The notes below the pieces were generated by a model, which worked only from the letters and a program-made list of their open reading frames with translations, ran no database searches and was not told the origin of the DNA. DNA of 64,000 nt, from positions 63,332,387 through 63,396,386 of the forward strand of contig CM067298.1 of assembly GCA_034231615.1 (NCBI GenBank), read 5' to 3'. This document shows positions 55,030-64,000 of this stretch, piece after piece. Position 1 is the stretch's first letter, and every line of letters starts with the position of its first letter. The stretch comes from Meghimatium bilineatum. Taxonomy: Eukaryota; Mollusca; Gastropoda; Stylommatophora; Philomycidae. A program made the translations under genes and the position numbers.

Positions 55030-55102
55030 ACTTTCTTCTTAGTCGTTCGTTCTCAAACTCCTGATAATTAGCAGAATGTAATCCGGAGAAAAAAATAATA
55101 AC
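55030..55102 (-). mobile_element. SINE-G 3' fragment
   Basis: Plus-strand TTCTTCTTAGTCGTTCGTTC, TCAAACTCCTGATAATTAGC, GAATGTAATCCGGAGAA is the tail-proximal part of SINE-G reversed. Confidence 0.65.
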
Positions 55103-55149
55103 TTCCAAATTGGAGATTTTAGTTAGTGCTGACAATAGACTTGAACAAT

Positions 55150-55440
55150 TTTATACAAAGAGGATTGAACAGAATTTGAGTAGCGAACTTATACAAGAAC
55201 TCATACGGCAGCACTCGAAGCCACACGGTACAATAATTTGCACAGACTGCTCAGTAACGCAAGAAACACACATGTGTGGTTAGGGTTTCTTGGCCTACCA
55301 GATTGGCAAGAAATTAGCTGAGAAGTCAGCTGCCTACCCCACTACAACATCGAGTATGAGAATGGAAATAGAAGCGGTAACAGCAGCTCTACTTGGCTGG
55401 CGACGCACATGCGTCAAAGAGTCAAATGCGAAACGGACCT
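55150..55440 (+). pseudogene. RNase H fragment of the right-edge LINE family
   Basis: IICTDCSVTQETHMCG (first Asp, with Gly to Cys in TDGS), a stop, then GFLAYQIGKKLAEKSAAYPT and TTSSMRMEIEAVTAALLGW (Glu). It parallels YTDGSV...AVTTSSMTMETMAV in the intact frame at 63635-63790. The domain is cut off near 55440, where LINE-H sequence begins. Confidence 0.75.
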
Positions 55441-55489
55441 TAATCAACAATATAAGAAAAAAGCAATCTTATTTTTTATGTCCACCTCA

Positions 55490-55690
55490 TAAGACAGGCA
55501 GGTTTAGAGAACATAGTCACAACAGGCAAAATTGAAGGCAACAGAGACAGAGAGTGACAACGTGAGAAAATATTAGACAGTTTGACAACCTGGTACGACA
55601 AGGAAACAACAACAACTTTGATACATACTATTGTGGACAGAGAGCTGTGGAGAGCCATGACCGCCTACCCCAGCCGGTATGGCACCTGAT
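55490..55690 (+). mobile_element. LINE-H-type tail
   Basis: Frames give EGNRDRERQREKILDSLTTW, YDKETTTTLIHTIVDRELWR, AMTAYPSRYGT and stop, then TGATGATGATGA. It resembles the end of LINE-H (39200-39337: GRRDKGR.KEKVMDRL, W..MIANVIRHG). Confidence 0.6.
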
Positions 55691-55694
55691 GATG

Positions 55695-56925
55695 ATGACT
55701 GCACCATTGTACTTGCTGTCATGCGATATGCTCAATACATGATATTATACCAACTACTGTGGTTTTTATTTTATAGCCCCTAGTGTAGGTTAAATGTGTT
55801 TACACACTGCCGGCTTGCAAGTCCTGTCGTAGCGACGTGTATTTCACTGACCCAGTTTACATGTCAACATATTCACGTATTCTTCTACCTTAATCATAGA
55901 ATACAAACTGACTGAATCGAATTTGCGTATCTAAAAGTCAAATAATTAAATCTTCTGCCTTAATCATAGAAATCAGTCAATAACATCGATGCAGGAACAT
56001 AATTTAGCTATATTAAAGTCATTCGTATTTAAAGTAGTTATAAAATTGAACATGAGAGATAATGCGATGGTGAAATAACAAAGACAATTTATACAACAAC
56101 CTTGATAAATCTGAGATTCAATTTAGTACTAAAAATAACAAGAATATTTAACGTGATATTATACACATTATCCACCTCTGCTACACAGCAGATGATGTAT
56201 GTATGGATAGTATTAGTTAGGCACTAGGCTGATCTTTTGTCTTCACAAAATCTGACAGTAGAAACACTTTTCTGTGATTACTTGCCTCATTTATTAGACG
56301 ATTCCTGTGACAGGTGCCTGAAGGGAAACTTGACATTACTTTATCACAGCCATGTCTTAATGAGAGTAGTGTTCACACAGATATATAATTTGTATAGGTA
56401 AGTCACTAGGTTAGACTTTTTCACGATACGAGTTGATTTTAATGGTTTATTACACAGGTGTTTCGGAAATAAAAGTACATATTCTGTTACGCATCAGGCA
56501 CATGTATTTTTGTTATCAGCATCATTGCGCTGGATACATCCACATACATAATTAGATTGTCTGTTATTCCATATTCTTTTATAAGAGTACATATTTGTAT
56601 TGTGTCAGTCTTTTGTTGGTTGTGAGTTCTTCGGAATTTGATAGCATATGAGCAGTCTATTTTGCATTTCCCAGGTTATTCCAAATTCTATAACTCTTTG
56701 AACTTCTTCTGCAGTTAATTGATGTCCACATTATCCCATCTTGATCATGTAAAGGGTGCTCTTGTTCTGGTCATTCTCCAGTTTAATTTGAAGGAATACT
56801 AGTATGGACCATATTGTCATTGCTTACTCTCTACTCCTTATCTTATTGTAGTGCATTCATGACTAATTTTATTTATAAAACAGTGCTCTTTCTCAGAACT
56901 GTGATTTCCGCTATTATTTAAGTAT
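55695..56925. other. No gene identified
   Basis: The minus strand between 56480 and 56800 gives protein-like text (VQRVIEFGITWEMQNRLLIC), perhaps a decayed LINE, but I cannot assign it. The remainder is AT-rich. Confidence 0.35.
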
Positions 56926-56929
56926 TATG

Positions 56930-57515
56930 TCTGCTGCGTACCCCACTACAACATCGAGTATGAGAATGGAAATAGAATCGGTGATAACAGCTCTTAATGG
57001 TTGGCGAAGTAATCAACAACAGACTCAGTGATTATATCGGTCTCTTAAAGTATGCTGCGCAAGATAGAAAAGTGCATTATCAGAACTGAGTGGGTCACTC
57101 TTCTCAACAACGCGCAGAGCATTACATACATCTACTGTTTAGGTCATGCTTGGGCCAGGGGAAACAAAAGAACCGATGTGTTGGCTGGTAAAATATTGGT
57201 GACGGCACCGAGATAAGAAGAGACATGATTGAATTGATTAGAGCAGTCATGGATACCCTACAAGAAGACGAGGATGAGGTCCAACAAAACAATGCCCATA
57301 TTCAGAAAATAGTATAAATGGGAATGACTAGAGGCGATGGGAGAAAGTGCTCGCTCTCCGGAAAGATAAGAAGAACGCATAATCAGCAACTGACTGGGAC
57401 ACTGAGCTTATACACATTTAGATGGCTGACAGAACGGCAAGCAGGGCATATATGGTAATGACCCAGTACTGTGACGCTTGTTCCTAACCAAGAATCAAGT
57501 ATTACATCAACTTAT
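56930..57515 (+). pseudogene. Second RNase H fragment, same LINE family
   Basis: AAYPTTTSSMRMEIES at 56935-56980 repeats the block at 55330. Near 57130 GHAWARGNKRTDVLAGK carries the last His and Asp of RNase H. Near 57430 the tail reads ASRAYMVMTQYCDACS, then TKNQVLHQL. The middle helix with the third Asp is deleted. The tail resembles the LINE fragment in the 119-bp repeats at 30763 and 30949. Confidence 0.65.
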
Positions 57516-57519
57516 CACC

Positions 57520-58240
57520 GCATCCGTTGCCACTGACTCTCGTATGTATTAGGTTACCTATGTGCTACTTTGAACACAGGTATTATACACATGAGTTAAC
57601 CACTTTGCATGTAAAATGTACCTTTTATCTTGTACAACACGCTCTCGTAGCGTGACATACGTAACTTGTGCAACACTCACATATTTATTAATCTGGCTAT
57701 ATGTACATATTCCTACGTTACATGTGTACTGTATACATAGATGCGTGGCTGTAACCCACCTCCAACATTTCATTCTCTTTCCTTGCTGGTTCACTTTGAT
57801 AAACCGTTTCCTATTCATCTCATGGTGTTTTCCTTCCACGTGCCATTATACAATTCAGGCAATTCAATTATTCAAACATTTTACTAGATTGGCAAATTTC
57901 TATGGGATTCATTAGTGCTTTAAAAAAGGCATAATTAAATTATTGAATGCGTTCTTCTAGTCGACGGAGACAATAATCTTAAATTCAAGCTACAATACCA
58001 AGTTCATCGCATTCTGACGGCTATGCTCTACAAAATTTGTAAGAATAGCAATGTTGTCTATTCATGATCTACTTACGTAACTACACCTGTTCTTCTATAT
58101 TTTCGATCATGTTGAGCAGAATTATACTGAATATGTACACTGGGATCTACTCGGTATATACACTAATATCACAATTATATAGATTAATTGGTATCCACAC
58201 TAATATAACACCTCTATAGTTTACTTGGTACATGGCCAAT
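57520..58240. other. No feature seen
   Basis: AT-rich with no recognisable element. Confidence 0.35.
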
Positions 58241-58246
58241 AATGCC

Positions 58247-58456
58247 CAGTATTTCCCAGCACTATGCCCATGCCCCACAGGGGGCAATAAATTGTTGGTT
58301 TAATTTGAAAAAGTTGTAATTAATCTTCATTTAGGGAATAATTCAATTTTTTTTCAATATAAAAAGTATGCATATGTTACATGGGGGGGGGGGGGGGATC
58401 ATATTTTTATAAAGCCTTACGTGGGGACATGATAAAAAAAAGGCTGGGAATCACTG
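58247..58456. mobile_element. hAT-like MITE with poly(G) run
   Basis: Ends CAGTATTTCCCAGC and GCTGGGAATCACTG are inverted. Inner CATGCCCCACAGGG and CGTGGGGACATGAT are also inverted. A pure G run lies at 58383-58397. It resembles the element at 35762-35953 over most of its length. No clean 8-bp duplication. Confidence 0.65.
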
Positions 58457-58708
58457 CCAATGACAATACTATAAGAACTAACTGCAAAAAGTAAACATGC
58501 CTTAATTCGGTACTCTTTTTTAAAATTATTATCGTGCTGTCAATTAGTTACTATTTATATACTTGGAGTAGCCTTTGCTATTTTGGCATTGGATTCCAAA
58601 TATATAAATATTAACCAACGAAAAACACTGGGATAATCATGAGAAGAAACCAATGAAGACCTATGTATTCAGAAAACAGGTCTTATACAGCCGATCGGTC
58701 GTGCTGGT

Positions 58709-59103
58709 GTGTCATGTCCTTCCAGAACGTTGTCTTCCCAATGAACTCTCTGAACCTCTCTCTGTCTTGAACGATGTGGCTTGCATTTTCTAGCGATGTA
58801 TTCATGTTATCTTTAATGTCGTCTGTCCATCGTCTTCTTGGTCTGCCCTTTCTCCTCTCCCAGGTACTCTTCCCTCCACTATTTGTCTTTCTAAACAGTT
58901 ATGTCTCTTTATATGACCAAACAGGCGTAGTTTTCTTTTTGTTATTGTGTTTAGTAACCAACACTCTGAAATATAACGATTAATCCATTGGACATTTCTA
59001 GGCACAATATTCCCTTAGGTAGCCATTACTTTCGGGAAGGAACAACCGTTAATAGCACCGTAAAGAGAACACATTCGTTCTAGTCGGCCATTTTGGCGGA
59101 AGA
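58709..59103 (-). mobile_element. LINE-F derivative, copy B
   Basis: On the minus strand it begins CTTCCGCCAAAATGGCCGAC near 59099, the same start as copy A. It keeps the leader to CAATGGATTAATCG, skips the RT connection block, and rejoins at CAGAGTGTTGGTTACTAAAC, ending near the RT stop codon (58709). Flanks TCGTGCTGGT (58699-58708) and TCGTGTTGGT (59104-59113) fit a target duplication with one change. The internal deletion of about 150 bp relative to A is clean. Confidence 0.75.
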
Positions 59104-59144
59104 TCGTGTTGGTACGTTTTTGGCGGAAGATCGTGTTGGTACGT
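59095..59144. repeat. 27-bp tandem duplication at the 5' end of copy B
   Basis: GGCGGAAGATCGTGTTGGTA occurs at 59095 and 59122. It spans the element end and its target duplication, so it arose after insertion. Confidence 0.85.
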
Positions 59145-59299
59145 GTACTAATATACCTTTCTAATTTACTCGGTGTGCACACTGATACGATATTTTGATA
59201 GTGTATTTGGTATTCACACTAATATTGTGCTATATAGTTACGCGGTATGTACACTAATAATGTGGTGATATAATTTACTTGGTATGTACACTTATATGA

Positions 59300-59365
59300 T
59301 ACATCTATAGTTCTTCTTGATTCTTGATTAGAAACTAGCTTCATAGCACGTGTAGCACTCCCATA
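59300..59365 (-). mobile_element. LINE C-terminal scrap
   Basis: Plus-strand TTCTTGATTCTTGATTAGAA, ACTAGCTTCATAGCACGTGT is the complement of the LINE part of the 119-bp repeats (CACGTGCTGTG...CAGTTTCTAATCAAGAATC). Confidence 0.6.
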
Positions 59366-59369
59366 TGTG

Positions 59370-59790
59370 TCCTCTCTCCGCTCCAGCAACCATTCCATTG
59401 TATGTAGAGTCCCGGTCAGGTGTTGATTGCGTAATCGGGACTTTCCAAAATAATAAACATTTCTTTCTTCCCTTCTAGACACTCCTATTTATGACATTCG
59501 CTTTATATGCACATTCTCAGTCTTGCTGAAATCATCTTCGTCACGAAATGAATGTATTGCTGCCATGATCAATTCTGATTTATTTCTTTTCAGCATTGTG
59601 CTCTATCGCCGCATTGCCTGGGCGTTCCTTCTCTTGACTATTCCCATGTTTTCCGTTGGTCAATGTCTATACTGTTGGAATCGTATGCCAAAAATAGACA
59701 AGGATACAAGTAGCAATCAATGTAAAGAGTGACAATAATCAAAAACGTACCGAATGAAGGCCTGGTTACTTTTTTTTTTGCAATTATGTC
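59370..59790. other. No feature seen
   Basis: No recognisable element. Poly(T) at 59769-59779. Confidence 0.35.
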
Positions 59791-59804
59791 TTATAGTACT
59801 ATCG

Positions 59805-60251
59805 AGTAATCCATTGGAAATTTCTAGGCACAATACGGTTTTTACGGTTGTGAAACATGGACTCTAAGTAAAGCAGCGGCAAAGAGGATCAACGCCTTCG
59901 AGCTGAAATGCTACAGGAAAATACTTAGAATATCATGGAAGGATAAAATCAGAAACTCAGATATTATAAACACATTGAATATTCCAGAGTGTTGGTTACT
60001 AAACACAATAACAAAAAGAAAACTACGCCTGTTTGGTCATATAAAGAGACACATCTGTTTAGAAAGAGAAATAATGGAGGGAAGAGTACCTGGGTAGAGG
60101 AGAAAGGGCGGACCAAGAAGACGATGGCCAGACGACATTAAAGATAACATGAATACATCGCTAGAAAATGCAAGCCATATCGCCCAAGACAGAGAGAGGT
60201 TCAGAGAGTCCATTGGGAAGACAACGTTCTGGAAGGAATACGTCACATGAC
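59805..60251 (+). mobile_element. LINE-F derivative, copy C, with inverted 5' block
   Basis: Perfect flanks AGTACTATCG (59795-59804, 60252-60261). From 59836 the element is collinear with copy A (TTACGGTTGTGAAACATGGA; INAFELKCYRKILRISW; FGHIKRH; WKEYVT). But the first 30 bases (TAATCCATTGGAAATTTCTA, GGCACAATA) are the complement of the leader segment of A (48323-48352). A 5' inversion of this kind is the signature of twin priming in target-primed reverse transcription. The copy has a stop in the middle of the tail (CTGGGTAGAGG). Confidence 0.85.
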
Positions 60252-60269
60252 AGTACTATCGTGATCCCG

Positions 60270-60620
60270 AATTGGCTAGCAATTTCCCTGTTAGTTAATT
60301 TATATTAAATACTTCGATATTTATGTGTTAGTCAACATTACATGACCTATGTTTCTAGGAGTAGGTTTTTGCAACAAATCAAGCTAGCGCAAATAGATAC
60401 TAGATATAGCAAACATACACTGTATACAATGATATTGCATAAACTATGATCGGATACCGTAAAATAGAAATGGGATTGCCCAGAATTGAGAAAGATATAA
60501 CTATAGAAAATTAGAAAAGAGAAAGAGGGAAAGAAATAAGGAAACGTTTGATTATAGATAGCGATAAAATAGTACAGAGGAATGATTTCTGTGTACACGG
60601 TTTGCTCCATATATCATCAT
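60270..60620. other. No feature seen
   Basis: AT-rich. Confidence 0.35.
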
Positions 60621-60624
60621 CATT

Positions 60625-60765
60625 TTCCTTTTTCGCTGAAGTTAGCGCATAGGGCAGATATCAGATCTCGCCAATTCTGTCTGTTCACATCTATTCTGTG
60701 CAGTTCTTGAATAGTATGAATATTGTTTGTTTTACTTTCTCTAAGTATTGTTCTTCTGCGTGAAT
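60625..60765 (-). mobile_element. LINE 3' tail (GCGCATAGGGCAG family), second copy
   Basis: CTGAAGTTAGCGCATAGGGC, AATTCTGTCTGTTCA, TTCTTGAATAGTATGAATAT matches 36558-36780. The preceding ATCATCATCATTTTCC suggests a short GAT-type 3' tail. Confidence 0.65.
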
Positions 60766-60889
60766 GAAAAAAGAATTGTAATGAACTGATTTCTGTTACA
60801 CAAATCGGTCTGGACTTTACGATGTTAGTTTATTAATCCGACGATCAACGGAATGACCTAGACTTGATTAGAGAAACACCCCACATCAA

Positions 60890-61110
60890 CGGAAGTCACT
60901 ACCGGAAGTACGTATATCGACCCCTCTTAATAAAACGGCACGGCATGTGCCGAGAGGACCACGCAAACAGGTAACTACGTAGCTTACCCTTCCCGCCACA
61001 ATCTGATGGGATCGTCGAAAACAATGCACTTATAAACAAGAAGTCACGACAATGATCGAACCCACAATCGCTTGATCAAAGACACTTGGCTTTATCACTA
61101 AACTGTATCC
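60890..61110 (-). mobile_element. tRNA-derived SINE
   Basis: On the minus strand from 61110: GTTTAGTGATAAAGCCAAGT (A-box region), then GATTGTGGGTTCGATCATTG (B box), then a body containing GGCGGGAAGGGTAAGCTACG, TAGTTACCTGTTTGCGTGGT and CTCTCGGCACATGCCGTGCC. Spacing of about 40 bases between the boxes is right for a tRNA head. Confidence 0.6.
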
Positions 61111-61432
61111 CTGGTGTCTGTGTAAACAATATGATTATGTTAGTAATTATCAATGAGATATTATTTTCAAGCATTGAACCGATAGGTAAGGAGAGATGAG
61201 AGATATATTGGCATACTCGTTCAATGATATTCGTCCAATCTAATTTGTAAAAGAAAGTCCCTAAGCAATGTGATGCAGACGATCTGAGAGAGGGAGTGGG
61301 TGAGAGATAGAGGGAAACTGTTCTAGCAATTTATTGTGTATGAACCAGACAAATGATAAGTTCAATGATAAGTTGAATTATAAGTTGAATGACGCTGATC
61401 TTGTTTATTTGCTGTCTTCTATATTTATAATT

Positions 61433-61600
61433 TATATTTAGGTCACACTTCCTTCTCATCTGCTGAGTTCGTTGCAGAATTCTATGGCAGGATGTTGTCT
61501 GGAAAACGGGATGCGTTTTCTCATTGCCAGGTGATTTGTAGATTCGGTATAAAATTTCCGTATTTTGGCTCGACACATTCGAACTCAGTTGTAGGCATCG
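61433..61600 (-). mobile_element. SINE-G fragment
   Basis: CTTCTCATCTGCTGAGTTCG, GCAGGATGTTGTCTGGAAAA, CGGGATGCGTT, GGCTCGACACATTCGAACTC is SINE-G reversed and well diverged. Confidence 0.65.
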
Positions 61601-61604
61601 GGTG

Positions 61605-62090
61605 TTTAGACACAATCTTAACATGTTTCCTCAATCTCTTCACCGTGACCAGATCTCCTCCATCGAATGTGACTTCTTAGAGAATCAACACGCTTGGATA
61701 GAACATGGACTTAACAAATTGTGTTCTCTAGCTGTAGTGGGAACTACGAGTCTCCGCTGTATATACTAATATGCGTTGATGCACCTAAGTACTTACATAC
61801 TGACGTCATTTGAAATAAGATATTGATATGTATGGTACACAGTATATACGAAAAGTAATCTGATGCATGTGTTTTATTCTTCTTTTGTCTTACTTTTCCT
61901 ACTTTTATCAATTCCTGGTGGTTAGCATTATACAGCCCTGAGAAAGGAATGCTGTAAATCATTGTTTACAGCTAGGTTGCAATATCTCACTGGTCTAACA
62001 TATGCATCTTACTTCAGATTGCATTTCGGTACTCTTTTCTCTGTGGAATAGGACAATTAATGTAATCCAAAAGCATTTCGTCGTGTTTTA
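61605..62090. other. No feature seen
   Basis: AT-rich spacer up to the RT reading frame. Confidence 0.35.
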
Positions 62091-62098
62091 AGACATAC

Positions 62099-64000
62099 AT
62101 GCCAGGGCCAGATGGCATTAGATACGATGACATTAGTCAAAGAACGGATGAGGAGTTGGGAGAGTTGGCGGACATGTTCAATAATAGCCTTCTAAAGGGC
62201 ACAGTGAAAGAAGACTGGTTGCACAGCTATTTAGTTCCACTACACAAACCTGGGAAGGACCACACCAGGATACATGACTACAGAATAATAACTATGCAGA
62301 ATACGATTGGCAAGCTTTTGGAAAACATTGTGGCCCGGAAGGTATCGTGTTATCTTGAAAGAAATAAGTGTTTACCAACATTGTTAGGAGGATATCGTCC
62401 AGGAAAGAAGACATGGCAGAATGCAGCCATATTTGCGCAGGATGTTTTTGAGAGGTTCGATTCGCGCATGGAGACATGTGCGGTCGCAATAGACCTTGAG
62501 GATGCGTACAATAGGGTGTCCTTGGATATCTTGATGCACCAGCAGTTAAATCTTGCAGTTAATCCTTTTGTCGTGCGTTGGGTTGGCGCCGCCCTGATGC
62601 ACAGTGTTGTAGTTCTTAAGTGTGGTAACTGGATATCTACACCAACGGTTATTAGCCCTGGCCTGCCACATGGATCGCCTCTATCTCCTGTACTTTTCAA
62701 TGTATACACAGTACATATCGCTAGCAATCAAATCACAGGTGTTGGCAGAACGATGTCATATGCCGATGATATCCTGGTGTATAGACAGGGCAGAAATCGA
62801 GAAGAGTGCGTCGTGGAACTACAGAAGGAGCTGGACAGACTGACAAATTGTTGTCGAGATACGGGAGCAGTGGTTAATCCATCTAAGGCATTCGTGACGT
62901 GGTTTTCCTTGAACAATCACATGGTAAAGACACCCATGCCACAAGTTTCGTTGTTCGGGAAAAGTTTAGAAAGAACTAGCACAATGAGATATCTGGGTGT
63001 ATTTTTTGACAGAAGCCTGAGTTTCAGGGAACATGTTGACCACATTATCATAAGGGCAGGCAAAGGCTTAGCAGCAATGAAGGTTATGGCTGCTGCGCAG
63101 TGTGAGCAAAGATTCTTTCTTTTGTACCAGGGTTTGGTTGTGACTGTGGTGGAATATGCATTGGCAATTCTGACTCTTAGCCAAACTCAGATCGAAAGAC
63201 TGGATAGAGTCTATAATGCAGCAATACGTATCATTCTGGGATGCACAAGAGCCACATCGACAAGAGCTATGCGATACCTACTTGACTGCCCAACAGCTGA
63301 GAATAGATTACAGTATTGCCGTGCACGAGAGTACCTTCAAATACATGCAGATAAGGAACACCCGTTGCATTCCGAAATACAGATTGTTGAAAGCAGCATA
63401 CTCAAGAGAGGAAGGTCATGGATGGGACGTGCTGAGGATGTAATACAAAGCGTGTGCAGATTACAGGTTGTGGCAGCAGGTGCGAAATGGATAGGTCTAC
63501 CCACAGATTTCGAAACTTGTTTGAGAGTAGTAATATCACTTAGCAGGGAATGCAGAGAATGGTGTCCCACAGCTGTGGAGAAAGAAGTGCAGGCTATAAT
63601 CAGTGAGAATACCAAAGAGGGGGATGTGATTATATACACTGATGGATCTGTAATTAGAGATGTTCGCAGTGCTTGGGCCTTTACAGCTCAGTGCGCAGGT
63701 AAAACGATCAAGGAGGAAAGTGGTGCTTTTGCGGTCACTACGAGTAGTATGACCATGGAGACTATGGCGGTGACCAAAGCATTCGAGTGGCTACGCACAC
63801 AGAAGGTAACGCAGGTCTGCATCTTGAGTGACTCTATAAGTATGATTAAGAAGGTACAAGTGGGTCTCGTTCGCGAACAGTGGATTGAGCCCTTGCGAAA
63901 TGCGAGCTTGAAAGCGGTTACATTTATTTTCGTGCAGGGACATGTGGGCGTTCGAGGCAATGAAAGAGCGGATCAACTGGCATCGTGTGCGATTGTGGCA
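62099..64000 (+). CDS. Non-LTR retrotransposon RT-RNase H protein, 3' end beyond window
   Basis: An uninterrupted frame of 634 codons that leaves the window open; it is also open back to 62066. RT: PGPDGIRYDDI at the first residues, HDYRIITMQNTIGKLLEN (about 61-78), motif A AIDLEDAYNRVS with Asp 132, GLPHGSPLSPVLFNVYT, motif C YADD at 221-224, then the YLGVFFDRSLSFREHV thumb block. RNase H: YTDGSV (Asp 515), TTSSMTMETMAV (Glu 554), ILSDSIS (Asp 578), GHVGVRGNERADQLA (Asp 625). All catalytic acids are present. Order and motifs fit an I-group-like LINE. The upstream endonuclease is missing, so the copy is 5'-truncated, and the Met at 62099 is only the first in frame. Relatives lie broken at 55150-55440 and 56930-57515. 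A young dead-on-arrival copy is likelier than a domesticated gene, but the intact frame leaves that open. Confidence 0.9.
   Translation, partial: MPGPDGIRYDDISQRTDEELGELADMFNNSLLKGTVKEDWLHSYLVPLHKPGKDHTRIHDYRIITMQNTIGKLLENIVARKVSCYLERNKCLPTLLGGYRPGKKTWQNAAIFAQDVFERFDSRMETCAVAIDLEDAYNRVSLDILMHQQLNLAVNPFVVRWVGAALMHSVVVLKCGNWISTPTVISPGLPHGSPLSPVLFNVYTVHIASNQITGVGRTMSYADDILVYRQGRNREECVVELQKELDRLTNCCRDTGAVVNPSKAFVTWFSLNNHMVKTPMPQVSLFGKSLERTSTMRYLGVFFDRSLSFREHVDHIIIRAGKGLAAMKVMAAAQCEQRFFLLYQGLVVTVVEYALAILTLSQTQIERLDRVYNAAIRIILGCTRATSTRAMRYLLDCPTAENRLQYCRAREYLQIHADKEHPLHSEIQIVESSILKRGRSWMGRAEDVIQSVCRLQVVAAGAKWIGLPTDFETCLRVVISLSRECREWCPTAVEKEVQAIISENTKEGDVIIYTDGSVIRDVRSAWAFTAQCAGKTIKEESGAFAVTTSSMTMETMAVTKAFEWLRTQKVTQVCILSDSISMIKKVQVGLVREQWIEPLRNASLKAVTFIFVQGHVGVRGNERADQLASCAIVA

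Noticed and set aside
63216..63443. Short frames within the right-edge RT-RNase H gene, both strands
   Set aside because: Out of frame with the 634-codon reading frame that carries all catalytic motifs.

Overview
This is a metazoan genomic window, AT-rich by eye, and I see no ordinary host gene, no intron-exon structure with recognisable products and no RNA gene that looks functional. Nearly everything recognisable is transposable-element debris: RTE-clade and other non-LTR retrotransposons (LINEs), RNase H-bearing LINEs, Penelope-like elements (PLEs) with GIY-YIG endonuclease, tRNA-derived SINEs, hAT-type and TA-target DNA transposons, and several minisatellites. The mixture (PLEs, RTE elements with TGA-type tails, RNase H LINEs, abundant SINEs) suggests a lophotrochozoan such as a mollusc, perhaps a cephalopod. 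That is inference; no taxonomic marker is present. Family labels such as LINE-D, LINE-F, LINE-G, SINE-G and SINE-T are mine.

Layout. 0.3-3.8 kb: degraded RTE (+) with two LINE pieces inserted. 4.3-6.1 kb: three SINEs. 6.1-8.2 kb: a SINE-G copy whose middle has expanded into a 26-bp minisatellite, itself hit by a hAT-type MITE. 8.8-10 kb: GC-richer tract I cannot identify. 11.3 kb: SINE-G with a 34-bp target duplication. 12.2-15.5 kb: RTE (-) carrying three insertions with target duplications (TA-target MITE, hAT deletion derivative, SINE-T). 15.5-20.3 kb: LINE tails and an old ~43-bp satellite. 22.2-24.7 kb: RNase H LINE (-). 25.2-26.4 kb: another LINE (-). 27.8-28.2 kb: LINE tail with a zinc-finger-like end. 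30-31.3 kb: remnant of an unnamed repeated protein family. 31.9-35.3 kb: 39-bp minisatellite interrupted by a LINE tail and a PLE. 39-42.5 kb: LINE-G split by a palindromic PLE. 42.6-45.5 kb: LINE-E, SINE-G with an RTE tail inside, and LINE-J (-) with an RTE tail inside. 48-51 kb: short LINE-F derivative, zinc-finger LINE tail, SINEs. 54-57.5 kb: LINE-G and RNase H LINE fragments. 58-61.6 kb: hAT-like MITE, two more LINE-F derivatives, SINEs. 62.1-64 kb: an uninterrupted RT-RNase H reading frame leaving the window.

How the parts relate. Because families recur, intact target sites can be read from sister copies inside the window, so many insertions can be placed to the base and ordered in time: RTE before hAT/MITE/SINE-T; LINE-G before PLE; SINE-G before the RTE tail; SINE-G before minisatellite before hAT MITE. 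The two features most likely to encode functional domains now are the RT-RNase H frame at the right edge and the PLE frames at 39.9-41.6 kb.
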